Below are positions 1-6,814 of a stretch of 9,476 bases of DNA, in pieces (position 1 is the first letter of the stretch; each line of letters opens with the position of its first letter). Origin of the DNA: an uncultured Caryophanales bacterium (GTDB taxonomy: Bacteria > Bacillota_I > Bacilli_A > RFN20 > CAG-826); assembly GCA_946403545.1 (NCBI GenBank), contig CAMJAG010000040.1:1-9476 (forward strand), written 5' to 3'. The translations under genes and the position numbers were made by a program. Under the pieces are notes generated by a model. The model did not search any database. It saw only the letters and a program-made list of their open reading frames with translations, and was not told the DNA's origin.

Positions 1-3
1 TTT

Positions 4-1326
4 TTATTTACCAGAAACAGCAATCTTTTTAATAACTACTGATGGAGCAGCGCTTCCTCCTGGGAAGACTCTAACATCACTGCCCACTTCAATAATGTCT
101 TTGAATAATTGCATTAAGTTACCTGAGACTGTGATGATATCAAGTGGTCTATCTTTCTTGCCATCTTTAATTAAGAAACCTGTAGATTGCAATGAGAAGT
201 TTCCACTTTGTGGATTCATACCAGCGTGCATGCCTGTAACATCTGTGATATAAACGCCGTTACCGACTTCTTTAAAGAGTTCTTCTTGGCTCTTTTTACC
301 TGGTTTCATTGTGAGGTAGAAAGTATTAATGCCCATCTTACCACCAGCTCTTGAAGCGTTACCTGTTGATGTAACACCATCTTTGGCAGCGGTTGTTAAG
401 TTATATAAGTAAGTTTGGAGTTTGCCACCCTTGATAATTGCTTTGTTATAAGTAGCAACACCTTCGTCATCAAATCCTCTAGCGAATAATGTTTTATCTA
501 ATGGTCTATCTTCAATAGTGACCTTACTAGAAGCGACTTTTTCATTTAATTTACCAATGAATAAGCTAGATTTCTTTTGTACTTCTTCAGCGTCAGCGCT
601 TCCAACATAGAATTCCATGAAACTAGAAACAACATCTGGAGATAAAACAGCTTGATAGTTATTAGATTCGCATGGTTCGCCACCTAATTGGTTAACTGTG
701 TTTTCTGCGACTTTCTTTGCTAAATCTTTAACATCAAATTTAGAGAAATCATTGCCAAAGAATACATCATAACCAGATTTAGCTTGTTCGCCTTGCTTAG
801 CAACAGCACCACCAACGTAGACGAAGAAGTTATTTTTCGTTGTGAGTTTTAATCCCTTTGTATTAAAGAGAATTGTTTCTTCACTAGCTTCGTTATAGTG
901 GAGATAGCTGACTTCAGCAATCCTATTATCAAAAGCTTTAATTTCTTTTTCTAATTCCACTAATTTATTAATTTTTTCTTCAGTAGGAACATTACCTAAT
1001 TCTTTATTGAAATTATTACATTTCTTATATTTAGGAGATCCTTCAAAAATAAATACTGGATCATCATTTTCGCTTACTTTAGCATTATTAACGATTTCAT
1101 TAACTAAGTATTTAGCTTTTTCTAAATTCCATACATCACAACTAGCGGTACCAAATTTACCATTAAATAAACCTCTAGCTTGAACTGCAAAACCATTATT
1201 TGCAGAGTAGTTATCAACTTCACCATGGAATACTGAGAAGCTTAAAGTAGCGGATTTATGAATATATAATTCTGCTTCTTGGATACCTGCTTGTTTAGCA
1301 AGTTCGAAAAATTTTGCGTATTTCAT
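4..1326 (-). CDS. tldE: TldE/PmbA-type subunit of the TldD/TldE metalloprotease
   Basis: This 440-residue protein is the PmbA/TldE half of the TldD-TldE heterodimer, a cytosolic protease known in enterobacteria for trimming the microcin B17 precursor and degrading the CcdA antitoxin. The N-terminal domain opens with the usual amphipathic helix and a beta segment around residues 15-40 (AELYIHKSATLSFSV). The C-terminal half carries the glycine-rich family blocks, such as GMHAGMNPQSGNFS and the terminal VFPGGSAAPSV. There is no HExxxH motif, as expected, because the metal site is in TldD. Length is close to the usual 440-450. The start lies one base after the tldD stop. Its ribosome binding site is inside the last tldD codons, which supports translational coupling. 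The downstream terminator is not in the window. The substrate in this organism is unknown. Confidence 0.93.
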   Translation of the reverse strand: MKYAKFFELAKQAGIQEAELYIHKSATLSFSVFHGEVDNYSANNGFAVQARGLFNGKFGTASCDVWNLEKAKYLVNEIVNNAKVSENDDPVFIFEGSPKYKKCNNFNKELGNVPTEEKINKLVELEKEIKAFDNRIAEVSYLHYNEASEETILFNTKGLKLTTKNNFFVYVGGAVAKQGEQAKSGYDVFFGNDFSKFDVKDLAKKVAENTVNQLGGEPCESNNYQAVLSPDVVSSFMEFYVGSADAEEVQKKSSLFIGKLNEKVASSKVTIEDRPLDKTLFARGFDDEGVATYNKAIIKGGKLQTYLYNLTTAAKDGVTSTGNASRAGGKMGINTFYLTMKPGKKSQEELFKEVGNGVYITDVTGMHAGMNPQSGNFSLQSTGFLIKDGKKDRPLDIITVSGNLMQLFKDIIEVGSDVRVFPGGSAAPSVVIKKIAVSGK

Positions 1327-1327
1327 A

Positions 1328-2728
1328 TTACTTTAATTCTCCTCCTCTACCACCAACAGTGACATCTTGGATTCTTAAAGTTGGTTGACCAACATTAGTT
1401 CTAATAGAACCAGATGCCGCGCCACACATACCTTGACCAAACGCTAAATCATTAGCAACCATATCAATTCTCTTTAAGATTTCTCCGCCTTTACCAATTA
1501 AAGTAGCACCTTTAACTGGTTCTGCAATCTTGCCATCTCTAATGATGTAAGCTTCAGAACAACCAAAGTTGAATTCACCTGTACTTGGATCAACAGAACC
1601 ACCATTGAATCCAACTGCATATAAACCTAACTTAGTAGCTTTAATGATTTCTTCTGGAGTGGATTTACCATTACAGATATATGTATTAGACATTCTAGAA
1701 GTAGGGCAGAATCTATAGTTTTGTCTACGACAAGAGCCATTACCTTCTCTATTCATTCTTCTACCATTGAAGTCATCAATCATGAAGTTAACTAATTTAC
1801 CATTCTTAATGAGTAAACGTTTTTCACCTGGATTACCTTCATCATCAATATCAATTGATCCCCATTCAGTAGGAATAGTGGAATCATCCACTGCGGAAAC
1901 AACTTTAGAAGCAACGATATCTCCCTCTTTACCTGAGAAACATGATAATCCTCTAGAAACTGCACTAGCTTCTAATGGGTGACCACAAGCTTCGTGGAAT
2001 AAAACGCCACCCCAACCATTACCAATAACTACAGGCATAATTCCAGAAGGACATTCTTTAGCGCCTAACATTAATAACGCTGTATCTGCAGCCTTTTTAG
2101 CGACTTTCTTAACATCTAAATCATTGTAGAAGTAGTTAATATCTTTTTGACTACCTGGACCTTCAAATCCTGTTTCAAATCCATTTTGATCCGCTGCAAC
2201 AACAGAATAGACAATTCTTCCAAATTCTGTATGACGTTTGAACCATTTACCTTTTGAGTTAAATACTGCAATGAATTTAACTTGAGAAACGAATGTACCT
2301 GTATATCTAACAAGTCTAGGATCATTCATATCTCTAATAACATCTGTACCTTTTTTAATTAACGCAATTGTTTCTTCTTTAGGTACATCATCATAACTTC
2401 TTCCGACTGGGTTACGATTCTTAACCCTAATCATATTAAGTTCTTTAACTTCAATAAGTCTTTCTCCACTGAAGGATTTACTTAATGAAGATGCTAATTC
2501 TAACAATCCTTTTTTGGTTAAATCATTTGTGTAACCATAAACGCATTGGTTTTTAAGTAATAAACGAAGACCAACGCCACATAATGAAGATGAGTTCGTG
2601 GAATCCACTTTTCCATTTTCAACAGAGATTACATTACTATGACTATCTTCAAAGAAGATTTCAGCATAGTCCGCTCCTGTAGATAAGGCTTCATTTAAAA
2701 CTAAAATAGCTAATTTTTTGCTAATCAT
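1328..2728 (-). CDS. tldD: TldD, zinc metalloprotease subunit
   Basis: This 466-residue protein is the catalytic TldD subunit. The zinc motif HEACGH (residues 245-250) fits the HExxxH signature of the family. Near the C-terminus GMCG places Cys435 where E. coli TldD has its third zinc ligand (Cys454 there). Other family blocks are the GNGSCRRQNYRF region (about 329-340), SRMSNTY (344-350) and the glycine-rich end VGGRGGELK. The N-terminal domain (about 1-200) packs against TldE in known structures. The gene leads a two-gene operon with tldE. It has a clear AGGAGG ribosome site nine bases before the ATG, and a TATAAT box that would give a leader of about 21 bases. No peptide precursor or modification enzyme is seen next to it, so its substrate cannot be inferred from context. 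Confidence 0.95.
   Translation of the reverse strand: MISKKLAILVLNEALSTGADYAEIFFEDSHSNVISVENGKVDSTNSSSLCGVGLRLLLKNQCVYGYTNDLTKKGLLELASSLSKSFSGERLIEVKELNMIRVKNRNPVGRSYDDVPKEETIALIKKGTDVIRDMNDPRLVRYTGTFVSQVKFIAVFNSKGKWFKRHTEFGRIVYSVVAADQNGFETGFEGPGSQKDINYFYNDLDVKKVAKKAADTALLMLGAKECPSGIMPVVIGNGWGGVLFHEACGHPLEASAVSRGLSCFSGKEGDIVASKVVSAVDDSTIPTEWGSIDIDDEGNPGEKRLLIKNGKLVNFMIDDFNGRRMNREGNGSCRRQNYRFCPTSRMSNTYICNGKSTPEEIIKATKLGLYAVGFNGGSVDPSTGEFNFGCSEAYIIRDGKIAEPVKGATLIGKGGEILKRIDMVANDLAFGQGMCGAASGSIRTNVGQPTLRIQDVTVGGRGGELK
1340..1347 (-). promoter_or_regulatory. Ribosome binding site of tldE inside the tldD 3' end
   Basis: On the minus strand the last tldD codons read GGA GGA GAA TTA AAG TAA. They contain AGGAGG (1341-1346), 14 bases before the tldE ATG. 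The conserved Gly-Gly end of TldD therefore also encodes the SD of its partner, which fits coupled, near-equimolar synthesis of the two subunits. The spacing is somewhat longer than ideal. Confidence 0.7.
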
Positions 2729-2737
2729 TTTTAAAAA

Positions 2738-2784
2738 CCTCCTAATTTGGTAAAAATTATATTCTATAATCTCTTAAAAATCAC
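2738..2784 (-). promoter_or_regulatory. tldD promoter and SD
   Basis: On the minus strand there is a perfect TATAAT (2756-2761). Seventeen bases upstream is a weak -35, GTGATT (2779-2784). Transcription would start near 2749, giving a leader of about 21 bases that holds AGGAGG (2738-2743), nine bases before the ATG. The -10 sits in a 6-3-6 inverted repeat, ATTATA-ttc-TATAAT (2756-2770 on the plus strand). That may be only a by-product of the -10 sequence in AT-rich DNA. Confidence 0.6.
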
Positions 2785-2800
2785 TAAATATAATCAAATT

Positions 2801-2843
2801 AGCGAAAAAGAAAACTAGAGTTTACCATTTTGCAAACTCTAGT
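2801..2843 (-). terminator. Rho-independent terminator after the DtxR-family gene
   Basis: A perfect 10-bp stem (ACTAGAGTTT at 2814-2823 pairing with AAACTCTAGT at 2834-2843) encloses a 10-base loop. Read on the minus strand, it is followed at once by TTTTCTTTTTCGCT (2814-2801), a U-rich tail. It lies 23 bases after the stop of the regulator gene and upstream of the tldD promoter, so it separates the two transcription units. A weaker T-run on the plus side (2851-2856) starts too far from the stem to be a good tail. Confidence 0.85.
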
Positions 2844-2866
2844 AGATAACTTTTTTAGATTTAATC

Positions 2867-3238
2867 TTATTTATTATATTTGTTGATATGTTTTTTAATT
2901 GCCTCGAAACTTTCATCAGATAAATCATGTTCGATTTTACATGCATCTGTCTTGGCGGTTTCTTCAGGCACTCCGAGATCCATTAAAATTTTAGTTAACA
3001 CTAAATGTCTTTCATAGATTCTCTTAGCAATTCTTTCTCCTGCAGGAGTAAGAGTGATATGGCCTTTTTCTCCAACTTCAATGTAGTTATTCATTTGAAG
3101 TTTTTTCATTGCAATACTAACAGAAGGTTTAGAAAAACCCATATCATTAACGATATCAATAGCGCGAACATATTCCATTTGTTCGCTTAATATTAAAATT
3201 CTTTCTAAATAGTCTTCAGCGGATTCGTAAATTGTCAT
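2867..3238 (-). CDS. DtxR/MntR-family metal-dependent transcriptional regulator (two-domain, short form)
   Basis: This 123-residue repressor has an N-terminal winged helix-turn-helix (about 5-65; recognition-helix region GFSKPSVSIAMKKL) and the metal-binding/dimerisation domain (about 66-123). It lacks the SH3-like third domain of DtxR/IdeR, so it has the MntR-type layout. By alignment of the family motifs, the likely metal ligands are Asp9, Glu12, His78, Cys100, Glu103 and His104. Asp9/Glu12 match manganese MntR, whereas Cys100 in DACKIEH matches iron-type DtxR, so the metal cannot be assigned safely. No metal transporter lies next to it. The gene diverges from a glycosyltransferase across a 19-bp palindrome that is a plausible autoregulatory operator. 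No SD precedes the ATG, and the TATAAT box places the transcript start at or very near the A of ATG. The start is supported by the conserved EDYLE segment right after it. Confidence 0.9.
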   Translation of the reverse strand: MTIYESAEDYLERILILSEQMEYVRAIDIVNDMGFSKPSVSIAMKKLQMNNYIEVGEKGHITLTPAGERIAKRIYERHLVLTKILMDLGVPEETAKTDACKIEHDLSDESFEAIKKHINKYNK

Positions 3239-3244
3239 GTTTGT

Positions 3245-3273
3245 ATTATATATAGAATATTATAACACTGCAA
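3245..3273 (-). promoter_or_regulatory. Promoter of the DtxR-family gene, predicting a leaderless mRNA
   Basis: On the minus strand TTGCAG (3268-3273) and TATAAT (3245-3250) are 17 bases apart. With the usual distance from the -10 box, transcription would begin at about 3238, the first base of the ATG. A second candidate, an extended -10 TGTTATAAT just upstream in the same stretch, would give a leader of roughly 13 bases, also without an SD. Confidence 0.55.
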
Positions 3274-3290
3274 ATCATTATTTATGATTT
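3272..3290. promoter_or_regulatory. 19-bp palindrome in a divergent promoter region, candidate metal-regulator operator
   Basis: AAATCATTATTTATGATTT has perfect 7-base arms around a 5-base centre. It overlaps the edge of the regulator's -35 box and covers the place where a -35 for the divergent glycosyltransferase would lie. Nineteen base pairs with dyad symmetry is the usual size of DtxR-type boxes, and the adjacent gene is a DtxR-family protein. The sequence is not the known DtxR or MntR consensus, so the assignment is inference. Confidence 0.4.
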
Positions 3291-3299
3291 AGATTGTTG

Positions 3300-3308
3300 T
3301 GATATAAT
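3300..3308 (+). promoter_or_regulatory. Extended -10 promoter of the GT4 gene
   Basis: TGATATAAT is a perfect extended -10 (TGn followed by TATAAT at 3303-3308). No good -35 is present, as is common for extended -10 promoters. Transcription should begin near 3315, four bases before the ATG at 3319. The final AT of the -10 is part of the more upstream in-frame ATG at 3307, which therefore cannot be the start of a protein made from this promoter. Confidence 0.55.
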
Positions 3309-3318
3309 GACTACACTT

Positions 3319-4377
3319 ATGGAAAAGAAAATTAGAATTAATATGCTTTCACAAGCAACATCAGTTGATGGACAAGGTGTTGGAAGTGCATATCTAGAAC
3401 AAGTTGCATTAATTAAGGAATGTGATGATTTATTTGAGACTTCAATTAACTCTAAATCATCTAAATTTGATATTTATCATATGCACACATTTAATCCTTC
3501 TTATGTTATGAGATTAAATAAAAAGCATGTAAATGTGGCATATGTACACTGCATTCCTACTACTTTTGATGGAAGTTTAAAAATGCCAAGACCTATTTTC
3601 TGGGCATTTAAGAAATATGTCGTACATGCATATAGAAAAGCTGATGAATTAGTAGTAGTTAATCCATCATTTATCCAACCACTAGTGGAATTAGGAATTA
3701 AAAGAGAAAACATTACTTATATTCCTAACTTTGTAGATCATGATGCGTTCCACAAAATAAGTGAAGAAGAACGTTTAGCGCTAAGAGATAAATATAACAT
3801 TCCATACGATAAATTCGTAGTTATGGGATGTGGCCAAGTTCAAACAAGAAAAGGCGTTCTTGATTATGTTGAATGCGCTAAAAGAAACCCTGATAAAGTA
3901 TTCGTTTGGGCAGGTGGTTTTTCCTTTGGAAAAATGACTGATGGTTATAAGGAACTTAAAGCCATCATGGATAATCCTCCAGAAAACGTTAAGTTTATTG
4001 GTATTATTCCAAGAACTGAGATGAATGGAATCTTTAATATGTGTGATTTATTATTCATGCCTTCATTATCAGAACTCTTCCCAATGTCTATCTTAGAAGC
4101 AGTTAATTCTAGAAAACCTGTCTTATTAAGAGACTTAGATTTATATGAAGAGATCTTATTCAAAGATAAAGACTGCTATGCAGTGGGTAAAAATGTAGAA
4201 GAGTTTGACGCTCAAATTAAGAAATTAGCCACTGATAAAGAATATTACAATCACTATTCAGACGGTTCACAAGTAATCTCTGATTTCTATAATAGAGATC
4301 ATGTTAAAAACATTTGGAGAGAGTACTATCCACGTGTTTATAACAAATGGAAAGATAAAAAGAAGATTAAAGAATAA
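3319..4377 (+). CDS. GT4-family glycosyltransferase, possibly glucosyl-diacylglycerol glycosyltransferase
   Basis: This retaining GT-B glycosyltransferase has 352 residues from the ATG at 3319; residue numbers below count from the in-frame ATG at 3307, which gives 356. The N-terminal acceptor domain starts with KIRINMLSQ and the glycine loop GQGVGS (22-27). The C-terminal nucleotide-sugar domain has GQVQTRKG (176-183), WAGGFSFG (201-208) and the EX7E motif ELFPMSILE (Glu256, Glu264). The layout resembles the CpoA/LafB group, which adds a second sugar to glucosyl-diacylglycerol in streptococci; that substrate is inferred from memory of the family. No membrane segment is evident; such enzymes bind the inner leaflet peripherally. 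The 3307 ATG overlaps the TATAAT box, so 3319 is preferred; no SD precedes either. The gene stands alone, diverging from the metal regulator, and ends at a shared hairpin terminator. Confidence 0.88.
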   Translation: MEKKIRINMLSQATSVDGQGVGSAYLEQVALIKECDDLFETSINSKSSKFDIYHMHTFNPSYVMRLNKKHVNVAYVHCIPTTFDGSLKMPRPIFWAFKKYVVHAYRKADELVVVNPSFIQPLVELGIKRENITYIPNFVDHDAFHKISEEERLALRDKYNIPYDKFVVMGCGQVQTRKGVLDYVECAKRNPDKVFVWAGGFSFGKMTDGYKELKAIMDNPPENVKFIGIIPRTEMNGIFNMCDLLFMPSLSELFPMSILEAVNSRKPVLLRDLDLYEEILFKDKDCYAVGKNVEEFDAQIKKLATDKEYYNHYSDGSQVISDFYNRDHVKNIWREYYPRVYNKWKDKKKIKE

Positions 4378-4413
4378 AAAAATAGCTCTTGGACACAAAT
4401 CCAAGAGCGTTTT
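4377..4413. terminator. Bidirectional terminator between convergent genes
   Basis: GCTCTTGGA (4385-4393) pairs perfectly with TCCAAGAGC (4400-4408) around the loop CACAAA. On the minus strand it is followed by TATTTTTTTA (4384-4375), a strong tail for the lipoprotein operon. On the plus strand the tail is GTTTTAATT, weaker but usable by the GT4 gene. The stem lies between the two stop codons, with only eight bases to either. Confidence 0.9.
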
Positions 4414-4415
4414 AA

Positions 4416-4901
4416 TTAATGTATATTGAATCCTGTAAGAGTTCTTATCGCTTCTTTGAAATCCCCAATAGTGGATTTTGGTGCATTTGAATTGCCTACA
4501 GATTTTTTTGTGTTTCCGTTTGTGTAGTTAATTGTAATTGACCAAAGTTCGCTTTCACCTGGAAGTAAATAACTGTTTTCCATTTCGTATAGACCACAAT
4601 CTTTTATACTTTCAAGGAAACTCTTTTTGCTTAGCGTAGTGAATGCAGCATTGACACTAGAAGGATGTTTTGAACCATCTCCACAAGCTTGAATATTTGG
4701 ATCAATATTGACTGCACATCTATACACTGTCATGTATTCATGCTTTGCGGTCCTTTCATCTAAATCAATTGTGACAACTGATTCTTTATTATCGCCAACA
4801 ACATAGATGATTTTATTAACTTTTGTAGGATTAGTGCTTAAATCAGTACATCCCACAATTGCAAACGCAGGAATTAAAAATAATAGTTTAAGATTTCTCA
4901 T
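4416..4901 (-). CDS. Small predicted lipoprotein of unknown function
   Basis: This 161-residue protein has a type II signal: MRNLK, a hydrophobic stretch, then the lipobox IVGC with the lipidated cysteine at 18. The mature part should be tethered to the outer face of the membrane. It contains Cys62, Cys73 and Cys102; the first two could pair. The last 45 residues (SELWSITINYTNGN, then a GDFKEAIRTLTGF helix) recall small extracytoplasmic domains in Firmicutes built on a W-x-I-x-x-x-Y-x-x-G pattern, but I cannot name a family. It is the last gene of the four-gene operon. Its ATG lies two bases after the hydrolase stop with no good SD (only AAAGAAAA nearby), so translation probably depends on coupling. 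A bidirectional terminator follows directly. Confidence 0.8.
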   Translation of the reverse strand: MRNLKLLFLIPAFAIVGCTDLSTNPTKVNKIIYVVGDNKESVVTIDLDERTAKHEYMTVYRCAVNIDPNIQACGDGSKHPSSVNAAFTTLSKKSFLESIKDCGLYEMENSYLLPGESELWSITINYTNGNTKKSVGNSNAPKSTIGDFKEAIRTLTGFNIH

Positions 4902-4903
4902 AA

Positions 4904-5857
4904 TTAGTTTTCTTTGATGAATTCTACAATTATTTTATCATAATTCTTAGAATCCGCTAGTCTAACTTTTGAATGAGTTCCTTCTTCAAACCAATGTATT
5001 TCTTTTTTAGAAGTGCATTTGTTATATAACCATTCTGTTTTATTAGGTAAGCAATATGCATCTTTTTTACCATGAATAAAACATAAAGGCACTTTAACTT
5101 GGTTAATATATTTTAATGGTTGTGAATCGTTGATATCTGTATGTGTTTTTCTTTTAAAATGCCACCATATGATTGGGAATGTTGGCCATAGTTTATGGCC
5201 TAATTCAATCATATGATTACCAAAGATTTCTTTATATGAAATAGGAGCGGAATCTAAGATTCCCGCTTTAATGTAATCAGGACATTCTTTATCTTTTAAT
5301 ACATTGATAGTGCACACTGTTCCAACGCATACACCATGTAAATAAATAGTGTTTTGCTTATGTTTTTCATGTAAATACTTAGCCCAATCAATAACATCTT
5401 TTGCTTCCAAAATGCCACATGTGGAGTATTTGCCTTCAGATAAACCATGTGCTCTTTGATCGATTACTAAAACGTTAGTTTTCGCTGATTTATAAGGGAA
5501 TGCATAGAAATAAGAATAGATTAAGCATTCTCTTCTTCCTGGCATGATAATAACTGTCTTATCAAAACCAAAATCATAGAATTCTCCAACTAAGTTAAGA
5601 TTATCAAAAGAAATAATACTTACACCTTTTTTATAAGCCTCATTTTCTTTCGCCCATTTAAGGCCTTCATCCCACATGATTTGAAGCTCTTTATTATCAG
5701 GTTCAGAAATTTGTCTTCCCCAAGTTTTTCCTTCTCTTCTTACTAATGTATGGGTATAAACCATCCACGCAGCAAAAACAGCACCTGAAATAAACATAAT
5801 TATTCCAAGTAAAAGTAATGATCCTACTATGATTGCTATAATTGCTGGTATTGGCAT
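4904..5857 (-). CDS. Membrane-anchored alpha/beta hydrolase with a Cys in the nucleophile position
   Basis: This 317-residue protein has one N-terminal membrane helix (about residues 4-33) followed by VRREGK, which by the positive-inside rule puts the catalytic domain on the cytoplasmic side. The fold is an alpha/beta hydrolase: PGRRE (106-110, oxyanion region), VIDQRAHGLSEG (131-142), the nucleophile elbow LHGVCVG (173-179), HGKKD (Asp266) and EGTHS (His295). The elbow has Cys177 where the family normally has Ser (GxSxG). The codon is TGC at 5329-5327, so this is not a reading error on my part. Cys nucleophiles are known in dienelactone hydrolases. The substrate is unknown; the operon partners suggest a lipid ester or envelope compound. 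It starts seven bases after the degV stop without a clear SD. Confidence 0.88.
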   Translation of the reverse strand: MPIPAIIAIIVGSLLLLGIIMFISGAVFAAWMVYTHTLVRREGKTWGRQISEPDNKELQIMWDEGLKWAKENEAYKKGVSIISFDNLNLVGEFYDFGFDKTVIIMPGRRECLIYSYFYAFPYKSAKTNVLVIDQRAHGLSEGKYSTCGILEAKDVIDWAKYLHEKHKQNTIYLHGVCVGTVCTINVLKDKECPDYIKAGILDSAPISYKEIFGNHMIELGHKLWPTFPIIWWHFKRKTHTDINDSQPLKYINQVKVPLCFIHGKKDAYCLPNKTEWLYNKCTSKKEIHWFEEGTHSKVRLADSKNYDKIIVEFIKEN

Positions 5858-5864
5858 AAATTAA

Positions 5865-6812
5865 TTATTTCTTTAAAAGAAGTTCCGCTAATAAATCTCT
5901 TTCGAGCATACAATTTGGAGATACTTTTGCATCACCAATGTAAAAAACTGCTGCTAAACCAGGACCTACGTTAGCACCAGTAGTTTGACCTAATGGGTTG
6001 AGGATGAGGTGTTCTGGATTGAATTTTTCTTTAATAATCTTATAGATTTCTTCAGCTTGTGGTTTTCTAGCGGAATAAGCAACTACGAAAACTTTATCTT
6101 TTGCTGAGCCAATAGTCTTTGAAACATATTCAGGCAAGATTTTATAGAATTTTTGATATCCTCTTGTCTTACCGATAACTTCAGAAAGACCAGTATCGTT
6201 ATTGAAATCTGCCATTGGTTTAATACCAACCATGTTACCCATAAAAGCTTTACCCTTAGAGATTCTACCTTTTCTTGCTAAGAAGAATAAATCATCTAAA
6301 GTACCCATTTGGTGAACATGTAATCTGATTTCTTGCAAGTATGCAACTGTATCTTCAAAGTCATTACCTGCTTCTCTATATCTAGATGCTTCAACTGCTA
6401 ATAATGTGATAGCAGGGCCATATCTAAGAGTATCGATAACAGCTACTTTAAATCCTGGATATTCATTTTCTAATTCTCTACCTGCAACTGAGAAAGCAGA
6501 GAAACCACCAGACATGAATGAAGAGATAGTTAAAACGATAACATTTTGACCTTTCTTTGCGTATTCTTCTAATCTTTCTCTAATTGTTCCTGGAGCAGGA
6601 ATAGAACTTTGGAAGTTATTGTTCTTATTGCTCATTAATTTGTAATAAGCTTCTGGATCAATTTCTTTCCAATCAATATCTGCTACTCTTTCACTGCCAT
6701 CAGGCCATACGATAGTGGACTTAGGTTGAACTTCTAAGTCATATTTTTCTCTAATATCAGAAGTGTAATCTCCACCTGCGTCAGTCATGATTACGAATTT
6801 CTTTTCTTTCAT
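5865..6812 (-). CDS. DegV-family fatty-acid-binding protein (FakB-like, divergent)
   Basis: This 315-residue protein is of the DegV family, cytosolic carriers that bind one fatty acid. FakB members present it to the kinase FakA for phosphorylation and entry into phospholipid synthesis. Family blocks in order are the N-terminal MTDAGGD (9-15), SSIPAPG (69-75, normally TSQPSPG), ISSFMSGGFSAF (96-107), DTLRYGP (127-133), LDDLFFLARKGRISK then GNMVGIKP (172-199), and VGPGLAAVFYIG (282-293). Several signature residues differ from classical FakB: TDAGGD instead of TDSTSD, and SGG instead of SGT. It may therefore be a DegV paralogue rather than the main FakB. No fakA is in the window. It has a good SD (AAGGAG) inside the end of the upstream glycosyltransferase gene, two bases of gap, and leads into the hydrolase gene. 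Confidence 0.9.
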   Translation of the reverse strand: MKEKKFVIMTDAGGDYTSDIREKYDLEVQPKSTIVWPDGSERVADIDWKEIDPEAYYKLMSNKNNNFQSSIPAPGTIRERLEEYAKKGQNVIVLTISSFMSGGFSAFSVAGRELENEYPGFKVAVIDTLRYGPAITLLAVEASRYREAGNDFEDTVAYLQEIRLHVHQMGTLDDLFFLARKGRISKGKAFMGNMVGIKPMADFNNDTGLSEVIGKTRGYQKFYKILPEYVSKTIGSAKDKVFVVAYSARKPQAEEIYKIIKEKFNPEHLILNPLGQTTGANVGPGLAAVFYIGDAKVSPNCMLERDLLAELLLKK

Positions 6813-6814
6813 AT

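Noticed and set aside
1767..1982. Open frame of 71 codons on the plus strand inside tldD
   Set aside because: It lies antisense to the well-conserved catalytic half of TldD and shows no SD or recognisable protein.
2116..2325. Open frame of 69 codons on the minus strand within tldD
   Set aside because: It is another frame of a conserved gene with no start signal of its own; its composition is that of a shadow frame.
3005..3190. Open frame of 61 codons antisense to the DtxR-family gene
   Set aside because: It is fully contained in a conserved regulator gene and lacks an SD or promoter.
3501..4163. Two open frames (70 and 72 codons) antisense to the GT4 gene, at 3501-3713 and 3945-4163
   Set aside because: Both are shadows of the conserved glycosyltransferase with no translation signals.
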